Of a DNA stretch of 64,000 nucleotides, positions 10,901 to 24,282 are shown piece by piece. The stretch spans positions 6,262,001 through 6,326,000 of the forward strand of contig NC_039481.1 in NCBI RefSeq assembly GCF_003590095.1. The letters are read 5' to 3'. The position numbers were made by a program, and so were the translations under genes. The notes beneath the pieces were generated by a model. That model did no database searches. It saw nothing but the letters and a program-made list of their open reading frames with translations, and was not told the origin of the DNA. The stretch is from Trichoplusia ni. Lineage: Eukaryota; Arthropoda; Insecta; Lepidoptera; Noctuidae. Positions within the stretch are counted from its first letter, which is position 1. Each line of letters opens with the position of its first letter.

Positions 10901-13673
10901 ATTTTAGCGCCACCCACAAAATAAATAATTTGATTTTCATCACAGACCACTAAATTGGTAGACAGAACGTAAATAAACAATCATGACGAAAAAAATATAA
11001 TCAAAAGAAAGTTTTTTAAAGTCCTCGAATTACTTTAAATATTCCATTCGTACATCAGAAAATTATAACAATTATTTTCTCATTTCGTTTCAAAACTATT
11101 TTACATAACACGTTATGTACAATAACTGATATTCAATCAGTTATGGTACTGACCCATTCTTTAAACTTTCGAGTGCCTATACTCAAAATAGACAATGCTG
11201 ACCATGTCTCGACGTGCTACTTTAATAATTGATCCATAATTTTTTTCAGCACAATTCACGTCACTACCTATCTATCTAAACATGTTCTTATATCTTTAAC
11301 TCCTAATATTTGTGACAGAACGGTCAAACAATAGTGGAGTTACCTCGACCCAAATACCGCGCGGTGGCCGGAGACGCTGGCGCCGCCGGCAACAGCGCGA
11401 GCTCGCCCACGCCCGGCGTGCTCGAGAGGATACTCGTTAGCAAGGGAGACAAAGTGAGTACCCTGACTAATGCGAACCTGGTATACTAAGTACAGATAAT
11501 TCAACTCATTTGTGCGCGCCTCGCTATGTGTGTGTACGAAAACAGCGACTGCTTGCTATCAAATCTTGCATTTGTGTGACAGTGACACACAAATGACAGC
11601 TGTTTTATTACACGACGTCATTGTACATCAACAAGGGTTACCCACACAAGTGGGCGTGCGCAAAGATGCATTGAACTATCTGTACCCTTGTGAGTATTGT
11701 ACCCACTGATTAATGCGGACCCAGTACATGGTAGGCTGTGAGTAATTGTATTATTGTTTATATTTTTAAGACGTTGCATTTTTGTTTTTCCGTGATTCCT
11801 CGTGACGTTTGCTTTTAGAATGTGCGATTTTAAGGGTTGATGTTACATAGGTACCGGTGGATTCATGTTGATCATTATTGTTAGTACCTTAGATAGTATT
11901 TTATTTTCGCTTTCTAGTATTTTATTTTTTAGTTATGTGGTTTCTATGGTATATGATTTCTTACAATATATCAACGTGTATGTAGGAAAATCTATGAATG
12001 ACGAAATATTTATGGGTTATCATAAAGACAGGTTTGACACCCACATTATAAGCTACAATCGTATAATGTATAGGTACCCCTTAACGTGCGAATCGTTGTG
12101 CACAAGATTGAGTTGTTAAAGTAGTGTTTATGCATTTACACCGCTATGACTCAATCAAACCTCTTTGACAAAGATTTGTAGTTCCGCGAAGTTTATTGTA
12201 ACGTTTTGCTGTTTGATGCGTTGTTTTGTAACACAATAAAAGTGATTTATAGTTCTGGTCCTTTATGATTATATCTTAGCACTAGCTTGTACTTTATGTA
12301 GGTGTCTAGAATAGGTGTTATGTGAAGTAATGATGCATTCAGTAAAGAGGATTATATTCTTAAGAGTTGCACGAGTTTTGGTCAAGTTGCACGCAAATTC
12401 TCTTTAAAACTTATAAAGATGTTAACATGTTGATGCTAATTAGTCTGTCCTAAAACCTAGTAACAATATTCATTTGTATGCCTGTGAATTTACTAGCTCT
12501 CCATTGTTACATGACCGGAACGGAGCTACCTCTAATAAGATTAAATTAAGAATTTACGGATTTCCGCCCATTCAATATTGGCCACGTATTATCAAACTTT
12601 AGCGCCGATATGATTGATAACAATCACGATAACGCTGCTGATGAATGGTACTACGTAACTTATTAAACCTGTTTGGTTATCTAAAGAGGCTTAATGTTAA
12701 AAGTATTGCAACCTATTCCAAGGTTGTAAATAACATGTTATGTTGTTACAATAACATGTTATTCTTTAGATATTTTCATGTCCGATCAACTTGTTTACTA
12801 AACACTTGTCAATGTACCTACTTTTACCGCAAAAAATAATTTTCATTATAAATCGTTACTCACTGATCAAAATATTCAAGCTAAGTGTAATTGGTTGGTT
12901 TTATGGTAGCTTGTTTCTAAATTCACAAACTTTACTCCATTTGTATAAAAACTAAAAAAAGGATAAACCATCTTGGTGTGTCTGATTGTATACGTAGATA
13001 TAAGTTAATTACATAAATTACTGATATATTTCAGTAGTATATTCGATTTGCTTGATTTTATCGTTGCTTGACATTGGTTATTTGTAGAATTTAATTTTTA
13101 AACTTAATTTTAGACAAAAGGACCAAAATAGTTTCCCTTTTTACGTTATTTCACAAATGGAGTTCCAATACTTGTAGGTCGCAATAATCTTATTCAGGTT
13201 TACCTAAGGGTCTACCATGTTGATCAGTTCAGCATAATCCCAAACAGATAAGAAACGATCACGTTAATTTTTCCTTTTAGTAGATGAAGTAGTTACTTAG
13301 TAGTGTAGTTTGTCGATTAGTTATTACCTTAATAAACCCACTACAGGCCCTCCCTTTGCTTATGCTTCCTTCGCAGCCATCCCATAACTGCTATCTCTTT
13401 TATGCCGTCCACCCATTCTATGTCTATCCTCTGCTTACCAGACCTACTTTGAGTATTGAGTATGACTAAAGAAAACTACTGTGCCAGAATTAAATATTTA
13501 TGTCTAATTTCCAGGTTGTGAAAGGCCAGCCATTATTCGTGGTGATTGCTATGAAGATGGAGTACGTTGTACGGTCTCCCCGCGATGGTGTGGTGGCCGC
13601 GCTCGCCCCCTTCAACATCGGAGACTCCGTCGGCAAGGGAGCTCAGGTTGTCATGCTAGAAGGAGAGAGTTGA
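4987..13673 (+). CDS. Mccc1: Methylcrotonoyl-CoA carboxylase subunit alpha, mitochondrial
   Basis: Biotin-containing subunit of the mitochondrial enzyme that carboxylates 3-methylcrotonyl-CoA in leucine catabolism. Exons: 4987-5018, 5221-5425, 5792-6009, 6179-6326, 6520-6657, 6854-6949, 7095-7278, 7604-7794, 8103-8234, 8530-8700, 9166-9289, 9504-9697, 11319-11453, 13515-13673. They join into 708 codons plus TGA, close to the roughly 725 residues of the human protein. The Arg-containing N-terminus fits a mitochondrial presequence. The biotin carboxylase domain starts at KVLIANRGEIACR (39-51), with HPGYGFLSEN (114-123), an ATP-grasp glycine loop RGGGGKGM (196-203), and EMNTRLQVEHP (324-334) carrying the catalytic Glu, Asn and Arg. 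A central BT-like region follows, then the biotinyl domain with AMKME (668-672), Lys670 being the biotin site. All introns are GT-AG. It could only be confused with the propionyl- or acetyl-CoA paralogues; length and the middle region favour MCC. Confidence 0.95.
5730..5752. repeat. (GAAA)n microsatellite in Mccc1 intron 2
   Basis: Five to six uninterrupted GAAA units lie 40 bases before the acceptor of Mccc1 exon 3 (5792). It is a simple-sequence tract, probably length-polymorphic, with no sign of coding use. Confidence 0.85.
8306..8371 (+). repeat. 66-base imperfect hairpin in Mccc1 intron 9
   Basis: The ends TTCGACTCC and GGAGTCGAA pair perfectly. CAGTTGTT pairs with AACAACTG in the middle, and TCACCT pairs with AGGTGA at the tip. 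Roughly 21-23 base pairs are interrupted by two near-symmetric internal loops. It could be a small fold-back element or a pre-miRNA-like stem. I recognise no known miRNA in it. Confidence 0.55.
9014..9134. repeat. Tandem duplication (two 57-base copies) in Mccc1 intron 10
   Basis: Copies at 9014-9070 and 9078-9134 differ at only a handful of positions (for example ACACCG against ACAATG) and are offset by 64 bases. The second copy ends 31 bases before the exon 11 acceptor at 9166, so the branch-point region lies in or beside duplicated sequence. The unit encodes nothing recognisable. Confidence 0.85.
9698..11318. other. Mccc1 intron 12, AT-rich
   Basis: 1.6 kb of AT-rich sequence between exons 12 and 13. 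An open frame continues past the exon 12 donor to 9799, but it is intron read-through: GTAAGC at 9698 is a good donor and exon 13 keeps the frame. I see no gene, RNA or complete repeat here. Confidence 0.7.
11569..11595. repeat. Perfect 10-base inverted repeat
   Basis: CATTTGTGTG at 11569-11578 is the exact reverse complement of CACACAAATG at 11586-11595, with a 7-base loop. It could form a short hairpin in the intron 13 RNA. No function is assigned. Confidence 0.6.
12730..12762. repeat. Two copies of the palindrome ATAACATGTTAT
   Basis: Identical self-complementary 12-mers occur at 12730-12741 and 12751-12762, 21 bases apart start to start. Together they can also form one longer stem. Chance is possible in AT-rich DNA. 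Confidence 0.5.
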
Positions 13674-13678
13674 ATAAA
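13673..13678 (+). promoter_or_regulatory. AATAAA overlapping the Mccc1 stop codon
   Basis: The A of the TGA stop is the first A of a canonical poly(A) signal. If used, the 3' UTR would be only some tens of bases. Another AATAAA lies at 14734-14739 and would give a 3' UTR of about 1.1 kb. Sequence alone does not decide between them. Confidence 0.4.
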
Positions 13679-15538
13679 CATGGGTAATGGAGTATACGAT
13701 CAAATTGTTAAATTATGAATAGTTTTTATGACACCATCGATTATTATTTAGTTCTAAGGGTTAAAGAAAAAATATCACGTAAGGTTCCTTACCAATAAGT
13801 CTCAATATTTCAAATATCTACTTTTAAACTATTTTTGTTGTTCGTCAAATCGGAAAGCCTCATGACTTAGTTTGGAATTTTGTTATTATTTACGTTAATT
13901 TTTCAAAAAAGAGTAGTTAAGATTAAAATGGTTTACAATTTACTTCAATAAGTAAGTTTAAAGTTTAAAGCCATTTATATCTAAATGGCTTACTGAAATA
14001 CGATGGTAACAATTGAGCCGATCATAAAACGAATTCGAACTTTTGTAGACTTAAAAGTGCCTTAAAAGTTTAAATCCGACTGCTATGGTGCGACTATGTT
14101 GGGTTTTTTTTGTGTATTTACATTGTTCTAAACGTAAAAACCTTAAAGTAAAGTAATTACCATTCGTAAGTTACCAATTATGATTTACTTAAACATTTTT
14201 TTCCATTATGAAACGACTTAAGCTTTAAAAAATGGTTTATTGTCAAGGCAAGTTTAGTGTACTATAATCCAAAGTGTGTTACTTATTGCTAAAGCGATAA
14301 TTTGAAAGATACAGATGAACCAAGACCATCATATTGAGTGGATAAACTTTCAAACAATGGACTAAGCTGTAATTAGAAACGATTCTTGTTACTATGGACG
14401 TAGTCCCTTATAAGGAGCGGGGCCCATCGGCGAGCGTTGCCTACTTAGTAATCCGGCACGTTATGAATTTGTATGAATGAATAATAACTACACTACTTAT
14501 GCAGACTTTTTAAACACGGATTGGATGTTGCGAAGTGCGATACTTGTGTAGTGCCGTAATAAGATGCATGCATATATTAACCTATAACGTTATAAATGTT
14601 GCCATTGTAAATTAATATGAAACTACAAAAATATATATATTTTATTCCTAACACAATAGTTGGTATGGATTGATAAATTCAGGTTGACTATAATGTTTTT
14701 TGTTGTTTGTTTACAATTGCTGATTAAAACGTAAATAAATTTAATTAAAACGTGTATAATTTAAGCATAATTTTTATTTTTATACTTTAAATGTAATTAA
14801 AGATTTGGGACCACATGGATGTAAATAATATTACACGTTGTAAAAAAGTGTTATTTATTTGAAATAATTAAAAACTTTATAAACAAAGGAAGTAATTATT
14901 GAAATCACCTTACTGCTACACCCACGTTAATTAATGAGTGTTAATGAAGGACGCAATGTAAGTAATGAATATTAAATAACAGCAAACGTATCCTGATTAG
15001 CAATGAACAAGAGTTAACTGTTATTGTGAACATAATTCCCTGTTCTGAACATCTGCACAGAGCACAGACGGACTGACAAATTTCGAAGTTTAAATTTTCA
15101 CATTCATACTATAAAAGTTTTGTTTTAATTATAGAAGAAATAAAAACTGTCATGTTCGTAATCTAAAACATTGAGACAACAACAGTCGAACAAAAATACG
15201 TCGTACGCCGTCTAATGACTGCGTTGAATGATATCACAATTGAAAGAATAAAACCTACTCTGCCTTAGGAAGAAAAATATTAGTTTGCATGACTTTTGTT
15301 TTAATATAACTACGCAGTAAAAATGTTTACCCCCAATATATGCGAACGATGAGATAGAAGTTGAGAAAGTAATTTTACGGTTGCTTACATAACACCCGAT
15401 TCTTCTTGATTTCTAAAAAACCTTGCTTACGAGGTTGTATTATAAATACTGTTTACATAGTACATCAGATAAAATGTTTATAATCTTGTAGAAAAATAAA
15501 ACTAGAACTACATACGTAATTTCATTTACGGTATTATC
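13674..15538. other. Mccc1 3' flank / intergenic
   Basis: 1.9 kb of strongly AT-rich DNA between the Mccc1 stop codon and the tRNA gene. It holds the possible distal poly(A) signal at 14734-14739. I see no ORF of interest or repeat family in it. Confidence 0.65.
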
Positions 15539-15611
15539 GGGGGCGTAGCTCAGATGGTAGAGCGCTCGCTTAGCATGCGAGAGGTACCGGGATCGATACC
15601 CGGCGCCTCCA
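15539..15611 (+). tRNA. tRNA-Ala (AGC)
   Basis: The 73 bases fold as a standard cloverleaf. The acceptor stem pairs GGGGGCG with CGCCTCC, including one G-U pair, and the discriminator base is A. The D arm is GCTC/GAGC, the anticodon stem CTCGC/GCGAG and the T arm CCGGG/CCCGG. The loop TTAGCAT places anticodon AGC at 15572-15574, so it reads GCU and, once inosine-modified, other Ala codons. The A-box and B-box promoter regions are intact, there is no intron, and CCA is not encoded, as expected for a eukaryotic gene. Confidence 0.97.
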
Positions 15612-18600
15612 TTTCGGAGTTCCATAATCGTTTTGTGTATATCAATTTAATTTTCGATATTAATTAAACAAAAAATTCATATTTAAACTAATATTTTATT
15701 GCAACAAATACTGAAAAATTTCATTTTACATCTCATTACAAATTGATTTACTTACGGCTCCGGTCTTATTTAGAGTTTACACCCAGAGATCAGCCCTATT
15801 ACAAAATAAATCCAAAGCGCCTTAGCATTACATAGTCCAAGAATGCAAAGTTCAATATTAGAGTAAAATATAAGGTAAATTGAGTATGCTTTATAACAAT
15901 AACGATAATGTCCAAATACCATTACGTAAATAAACGGCTGTGCATTATATTATTATATGATATTATATGAGCACTGCATTTTGTTTATAATTTTGAGTTC
16001 GCAGTCTCGTTATGAGTTTATGATTAATTCGCTAATGATTCATCGTGATGTCATCGGTTCGAAGGTGCTGAGATGACAGTATTCTAAAATTAATTGAAAC
16101 TAGCTACTTGGGTGGTAAATTGATACGCTTGTAGAAATAATTATGTGTATGTAGATAAACATAATACGTAATAGTTTTAATTTTGAGTGATTCATTCGTT
16201 ACATTTTGATTTAAACAAATAAATTATATCTTCGTGACTTGGGATTGTAAATGGCACCCACCCTTTCGTTAAGACTTGATGCGTTCTATTTATGATATTT
16301 ATACTTCTAGGACGAAAATATGTATTTCGATTTAATCTGGCGATTCTACACGTTAAACCCAAGTACAAACAATGCAAATACCAAACAGACTAATTACAAC
16401 GTGGCTTAAACAACACACGTACGGATGGCCGAGAAAGTACTCGCCCTATATTTTAAAGGACTGTCTCAAATGCTGATTACGACGAGGGAAAGTGCGTCCG
16501 CAATCAATGCCGACCTGCCGGCCAAACCACAAATTGACAAGTATTTGACGTGGCCGAGCCACAGATAGGCATAAACATTATTATAGGTACTCTGTTATCA
16601 AAGTAAAATGTTCTAAAATTGTTATCACGTTCAATCGCTCCCTCACAGACCGGCCCGCTAGCCGCACCATTATCTTATGCGGTTTTCGAAACAACGAAGT
16701 CCCACCGTGCTATTTTTATCAACACACTTTTTTTATTTATTTGTTATACCGTTAGCTTCGTATAAGATTTGGTGTCTACTATCTGCTTAGTTGTACGCGA
16801 CGCCAAAACTGGTAAAGCCACATTTTTCGATCGCCGAGTATCTAACATTGGAATCGAACAGAATGTTATGCACATCTGTGGTTAGTTATATCTATACAAA
16901 CGTGCTAATTCTAATAAAAAAAACACGCGTGCCTCTGTAATCTAAGTTGAAATCAACACGTGAATATCTACGCATTCATTCTAAGATTCTACATCGGCAC
17001 TATTTTAGGCACTGTACACAAAATATGTAGGTTACGTTTATCCCGGAAGCGTCAGCAAGTAAAACGAGGGCAAAGTTAAATTATGTTCACAACTAACGTT
17101 TAGGAACGTCTCTCATAATATACCTATTTATACATCATCTCTACCTTTTATTTAATTGCTAAGCAACAACAGGTTATAATAATAGTAGAAATAGTGGCCG
17201 GAGTAGTAATACCAGTTTCTTTATAAACATTTAATGACAATATATAGTTCACTAATTATTTAATCGTTGGTATTGTATAATTGACGTATGACGTCACGAT
17301 TTGTAGGGGCTAATAAGTAATGACTTTGTCTATCGTTATCATCATTAAAACTATATTAACGAACTCGTACGTACACATCTCGAAGTAGTTTTTATTGTGA
17401 AGATTGACATTGAAGGAATTACAATGAAATGAGGTGGCTGGAGATGCATCCTTATGCGTCGCATTGCTTGCACATAATTAGGACATTCTGATTAATTTAC
17501 GCAGTTGATGCACACACTTATGCGACGCACTTAAAGTGATAATTGGAGACAATTACATAACTGTGCTTCACTTATGTATTCTAGGCAGCTCTAGAGGCTA
17601 CACACACTGCAGTCTCTTAGCCGGAATATCTTTAGACCGTATTTATTTAATCCCGTGCGCCGTGCGCCATTTGCAATACTGCAGCAATTGTGTATCACGT
17701 TTATGCTACAACTCAATTGTTCTTTCCTCGTTCCCTTTGTGTTTCTCGAGTTCACAACGCTTTGTAGGTAATCCTACTACTTGAAAGGATCAAACGCGCG
17801 TAGGCTGCTGTAACTGTCGAGCAATAAATATTATAAAAAGCAAAACGTTATCCGACATTGGTTTCGTTGGTTTAAAAATACTCAAAGACGTTATTGTCTA
17901 GCGACACAAACAAAGAAACAATTTTAGAACTTTCTCTGTGATGTATATACAGATACCGATTCAACAAAATCTAAGCGCTTAGTTTTGAGATTCCATTGAA
18001 GTGCTGTTATTATTATTCCGTGTGCCTTTGTTACCTGCTGGAGGCCGGGCTCAGGTTTGTTGATGTTTTTTGTAAGCATTCCCGTAACAGCTGATCGGGA
18101 CAACAAAACCACGTGACCCCCGCCGCGCCCCCATTGGCTGGAACTTCAAGTCACCCCAAGTTTAAAGTTGTCGACCCTACGCAGACAAAGAAATGCACTC
18201 ACACACCCACACTTTTCTCGCATAGGTAGTAATATTGGTCCAGTATTCTTTTGTACATCTGTTGGTGTCTCACGGAAGTCATAAAAAATGTAGGGTTGCT
18301 TACTCTGATGTTTATTTTGTTGTTTGTTGAGTGATATTTAAAAGTTAATAGTTACGAACTCACGATTAAATAAGCTTGGCCACTATATTTTTAAAAGAGG
18401 GCTTATTTAACATATTGTCCCTGACCTAACTACTATCAACAATGATTGAATAAAAGAGTAGGTATGCGATATATTATTTAAGGATTATCTACCATGAAAA
18501 AAATATTTTCAAAGCTCTACAACCCAACTTGACATGAACTAAAACTGGACAGTTACGTGAACCCACAAACCTGCGTTAAAAATCTAACACGTCGATAAAT

Positions 18601-21600
18601 AACGACGCAGAAACTTATTACCGTCTACATTACCATAAAACAATAGTGTCTCATGAATATTAAGTCAAACTGCCCAGAGCCGGCTCGGAACATAAAGTTA
18701 GTCCAGCGCAAATAATATTTAGCAATAGTGGTATAATATAAATATGATATGGCTGAATATGTTAGGAATTAAGTATTAGTATTAAAGTTCACGTAGGTGT
18801 GTCGTGAGGGCAGGTGAGCACACGTAATCAATCATGCTTACTCGTGCTCTTGATTTTAATTAAGTGCGCGACACTGTCGCCGGGCGCACTTTGTTATGTC
18901 ATCATCGTTATTTCTATATTGAGTAAGTAGGTCCTAATGCACGCCAGCGATACGTCACGTCATGGTTTAATCGCAATTATTTACTGAACCAGTCTTTCCT
19001 GTAATTGAAGATTTGTAACAATGCTTGCTCCGATGTCGTTTCGTCTTTTAAAGTACTGCTTATTGAATATTTTTATTACAAATACGAAAGTGTCTGTGCA
19101 TGATCTTTTACGGCTCGATACAACCAATTTTGATAACATTTAGGTAAGGAGTCAACGTGATCTTAAAAAAGGATATAACCAGCTTTATGTCACAATGACC
19201 GACTTCCACGTAGGCAAAATCGTTATTCTTGTTAACACAAAAATAATACTTAAATTTCTTATTGTAGCAAGTTGTACCACTCCAAACAAATCACGTTATA
19301 ATAAAATCGTAAACAGTCGTAAAATTAATTTTACGAGCGCAACACAAACGGACAGTGTGTGTTAGGCCTAAATGCATGTGACGATTGCCGATGTAGCAAT
19401 AATTATCGAGGTCACGACAACACTATACAAATTTGAACTGTTCGAGAGGTATTACTTTTTTACGAATTGCAATAAAAATCGAACAAAGTTAACAGAATCT
19501 GATTTAAGCTAAATTATTAACGATTCTGTTGACCACAAGTTTATTTTTGTTCTACATAAAATATTGAATACCCACGTCTGTTATTGTTCTGACCCATTTC
19601 GTGATACTCAAAAGTATTATTTGTAATATGAACGTTGAAGCTTAGGGAGGGAGCTAAATTTAAGATAAGGCGACAATAAGGCCTTGTTGATACATTTTGG
19701 ACGTATATACATTATTGCCATTATCAGTAACTGCGTATCAAAATAATACCGGTACTAAAAAGATTTGATGTAACATGCTAATCCAATTGATATATAATAT
19801 TCACTATCGTCACGCCGATAGCGGCCGTAATCTTTTATAACTGGAGGAAATCGATAAGTAGCTCATAGTTAAGGAAACTAAACTATTGGAAACTACAAAG
19901 AATAGTTTTTTCTCTTCCCCATGGCAACTGAAGATATCAATATTATAAATTCAAAATTTATTCTGTTACGATTTCATGTCTTAATCAGTCAACGGATTTT
20001 GATGAAATTTGGTTTAACGGTCTGCATTCCATGAATATGTCTACTTATTTCAGCAATAATTATGACCTATCTCCCAGCAGGCGAAATCTCAGTACAATCT
20101 GGGTAGCAAATCTAATAAAAGGCTAGTAACAAGGCTACAAAATGTATGCAGTCTAAATAATCGTAAAAACTACACAATAAAATGGAGGAGTCTATTCTTA
20201 AAGCTATAATATTCCATTACGCTAGCAACCTCTTTAGTAGCACTTATGTAATAGACGTTAATTAAACGCATCGCTGCAAATATGGCTGTCTCGACGAAAT
20301 TAGTGAAGATAAGATAATTGTGTAGAAACTGCAGATTTTAATGCAATTACGATGACATTTCTTGTTTGTTACACTTGTCTTTATCTTATGTAGAGATTTG
20401 CTTTGGTATCTTATTTTTCATTGATTATTGGAAGATTTAATGGAAGATAATAATTACAACATTAAGTAAATATAGACATGTATGTCAATTTTATTTTTAT
20501 GGGCCTTTTTTCGTTTTTCTCAATTAATACGACATTGCAGAACCGTTAAAACGCACCCTGAGTCGTTAAACCTGTAAGTAAATAACTGTTTTAAAAAATA
20601 CATAATTAAAAAAGGTTGCTTATGCTATATTAATAGATTAAAACATCATTTGATAAACAGTATAAAATTTTTTTCTCTACAGATCATTGGATTATTAGAG
20701 ATCAGATTATTACATTAGATTCAAGCTGGCCCAAACACAAATTACATATTAAAATCAATTGCTCTTTGATTACGTTGTTTTATAAACAATTAAACAATTC
20801 AATTTTAGTACTAAAGTAACTATCTCAATGTTTTGTGGTAAACCAAATTGTAATGATAAACAATCACACGTATATTGTGGTCAAATTCATGTTTTATATC
20901 ATGAAACCACTTGAGTCGTGAGGTAGAGTTTTCATTACTGCAGAGAACTAAATTTTATTAACATAATAGTGGAGCTCTCACTAATTAAATCCAGGATTTA
21001 AATACACATAGAAGTCAAGTACTGTTGGCTTCAGAATTTCCTTTTCATACGTAGACAAATAGCTATAATTTGTTAAGCAATGTTTTATTCCGTTTCTCAA
21101 TGATCTGATTCCGCAAAACTTAAAACAAGTAGAATGTATGTTTTTTTGCAATATATAATGGATTTATAGATAATTCAAATGTTGAATAATTCGCCTGGAT
21201 TCAATCATTAGCTTATTACTCATTAGCATAACCATTATTAATTAGCAAATGATCTATAGTCAAAGTAAAAGACATTATTATTACTCATTTTTTCTAATGA
21301 TAAAGCATTTTCTATACCTGCAGCTAATACATTTCTAAACTTGTTATGTTTTAAGCATACCTACGTGCTTTTATATGGTATTTTATAAAACGTGATGTAT
21401 TTTCAATTTCAAATCACTTTCCTTGAAATAGATAATTGCGAAATATTATAAATTCAATATAAAGCTATGGAAACCAATTGCGTGCATTTTATTATGTGAC
21501 GGTTTATGTATGTTATCAGTTCTATGTAGAAATAAGTAAATACTATCATTACTAGCGTATAATGTAATAATAATTGATGTTGGAGTTGCATCGCTTAATG

Positions 21601-24249
21601 TAGAGTTCTATTTCAAAATAATTATGATTAAATACGCATTTGTTTAACTTGTTATTATTGATAACTAACGCTGGTAATTAAAATGTATTAAAGGTAATTC
21701 TATTAGTATTTATGTCTAAATTGGTCATGTTAGTACTTTATTTGTGATTACTTGAGTCTACATATAATACTTCAGAATGCATCTAAACAAGAAAACGAGA
21801 ACTGAGCTTTAAGTCTAAGTTCATGTTCCTTTTCGCATACCCTCTAAATAATTTCAAACATAAATTTCGCTTTTATCAAGTACATGATTTTTCTTAAAAT
21901 TCAGTGAACCTGTGGAACCTGGAAGTTAATTAAAAAGAAGTTACATTTAATTCTGCTTCCATTTTACTTGTCATTGCCATTTAAACAATATTGTGATTTC
22001 AACAATAAAATTGAATAGTTTGCTTAGTACCTCATCTGTAAGTTACGGAACTTACCTCATTTTGTAATCATGCTTAACAAACACATCTGTAAGTACATAG
22101 AGCCATTAAATATATCGATACTCTCCAATGGGAAATAACTGGATAATTACTTAGATAAGATTACACGTTATCTAAACGTAATAGGTCTGTATAACAACTG
22201 GCAAACGTCAATGTATACCATTACTCATTCTATGGTTGAAACATGTCAAAAGACTATTACTTTCAGGAATTATATTTCGAAGTACTCGAGAGTCACGACT
22301 TGCCAAGCAATGAGGTCGTAAGACATTTACTGCTTATTTGGGTATTCGGTAATTCTGGCCCTTTACAGTAAAATATTATAATTTAATAGCCTGTATGAGC
22401 AGATCAGAAAACATGAAAAGATGATTGTAAACTTCTAATTGTAGCCAATTCAAAGGGACCTATAAATGGACCTTGAAGGACGCCTTAATAAAAACAAATG
22501 TAGCATCGACTACTCGTAGCACGATACCACGGAATCAATGAAAGAAGTTTTTTTCCAATTGGCTCTACCTCGTCAAACAAAATAATCAAACAAAAAGTCA
22601 CGCATATCTTATTTTTAAGGGCAAAGGTAACATTAGTCAAGCCTCGCTGTATACATCTGCATACAAATCTATTAACAGTTTCTACACAAACTTTACGGCG
22701 TGGGCTTCTATACGAGAGACAAAATTTTTATGCACTCGATAAATAGAGAGTTGACCTCCATACGAGATGTTCGAACAACGAGTTACGTAAACTTGTTTAC
22801 ACTGAACATAATAACGTAAACAAATGTGACCATAAACTTGATAAACATAGAGTATAAGTAGGCGCATGAAATAGTTCGGCTGAGTGACGTAATGCCTTTG
22901 CGCCACTTTGCCGGCTCGAATATAACATGTCACATGTTTATTATTCTTAGTATAATTACAAAGTTAATTCACGAATTTGGGATGTCCGTGAGATGTTTTG
23001 TTTGCTTATAAAGTCCTATTCATTTTACATAATATTTTTTTTTAGGTTTCTTGTCTTTTTTAATAATAATAAACCATAATAGATAATGAATCATAGTGGA
23101 ATTTGTAGTTACACATAACTTTAAATAGGTCTGCCAATGGAGGCATTTACGATATTTCCTCACAGGGAACGCAGTCTTCCAACAATGAGTGTGAAGCATA
23201 AGCTGTCTGGTGTAGCAACAATTTAATAGCACATTCAATAATACTTGCGATACCTGCTAAACGCCATTCTTACCACAACCGTACATTTGTTACGGAAAAC
23301 ATTATTCACTCAAAAAGTTAATTATGAATGAACAGTAACAGGTTGCTCATCCACGAATGCCATGGTGACCCAATTTCTGGATAAAGTCCTGTACATATAC
23401 AGATAGAGTACTACTTCCATTGTAATCCGGAATCATAGAAATTGGGACATTCATAGTATATAAACAAAGTATAGAGCGGTCGGTGCCGGTCTTTGTATTG
23501 CATACATTACTGAAATTCCTTTTTCTTTCCTTGTGGCGTAACTAAAATAGGTTACTACGGATAATTAATTAAATATTTATCCATTTAACTGTACATTATA
23601 GTAGGTATTTCAATTAATATTTATTGAATGATTATTATTACATTCAGTAGGCTCATGATTTTAAAGTGATGCAGGTGTTACATCGTTAGAGTCGTATAAG
23701 CAGAACAACTTTGTATTTGCAATTGTAATTTTATTTATGGGAGCAGGTATGTTTATCGGAGATTCATAACATACTGATCTTCATGCGAATACTTAGTATC
23801 AATTATAAAATTTGTGCGTAGTCGTAGTTGGGTCACGTTGCATAAGTGGGTGCATCTGCTTGACATTTGAATCGACCCCGAATCCGAATAGAAACTGTGT
23901 CACGTATGAAGCGTCCGCGGACAGTGGGTACGGGCGGCGTCGGTGCGTTGTGCAATCCCGTTAGCGCTACACGTGCGAACCGAACCGGCGCGCCTCAATG
24001 TCGCCCGTGGGCGGCTGCCCTCCGCGTGCCGCCCGCCCTCCCGCTGAAAATAGCGAGTCCGCCCGAATGCCGCACGAGTCTCGGGGGCGGCCGAACGTCC
24101 GTCCAGCTCTGACGCGCGGCCGTTGACTCGGTCGTCTCGCTCCCTCGAACAGCTGAGTATCAAAACAAAGGAGCGAGACGGGCGGTCGCCGCTCCCGCTC
24201 GCCGGCCGGCCGGTGTCGCCGGCCGCGCCGCTCTGCACGCACTCACGTC
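15612..24249. other. Gene-poor region upstream of Glut4EF
   Basis: 8.6 kb, mostly AT-rich, with only short open frames that resemble no protein I know. Visible small items are a perfect CRE (TGACGTCA, 17289-17296), TTACGTAA at 15922-15929 and 22783-22790, and TGCGTCGCA/TGCGACGCA inverted copies near 17453 and 17521. Base composition turns GC-rich from about 23870 toward the Glut4EF promoter. It is presumably cis-regulatory or inert DNA. Confidence 0.6.
15631..15634 (+). terminator. Likely RNA polymerase III terminator
   Basis: The first TTTT on the coding strand lies 20 bases after the tRNA 3' end; only TTT occurs nearer. A run of four T is the minimal Pol III stop, so the primary transcript would have a trailer of about 20-23 bases. 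Confidence 0.55.
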
Positions 24250-24282
24250 AGTTCGTGTTCGAACCGCGCTTATTGAGGTCGT
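24248..24282 (+). promoter_or_regulatory. Predicted Inr + DPE core promoter of Glut4EF
   Basis: TCAGTT at 24248-24253 matches the arthropod initiator TCAKTY. Taking its A (24250) as +1, positions +28 to +33 (24277-24282) read GGTCGT, a full match to the DPE consensus RGWYVT at the strict spacing the element requires. There is no TATA box about 30 bases upstream, and the surrounding 700 bases are GC-rich. The start site is inferred, not measured. Confidence 0.6.

Larger units (their letters stand above)
11454..13514. other. Mccc1 intron 13, AT-rich
   Basis: 2.06 kb separating the last two exons. It contains short open frames with no recognisable product, a perfect 10-base inverted repeat (11569-11595) and a pair of identical 12-base palindromes (12730-12762). 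Nothing else in it can be supported. Confidence 0.7.
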
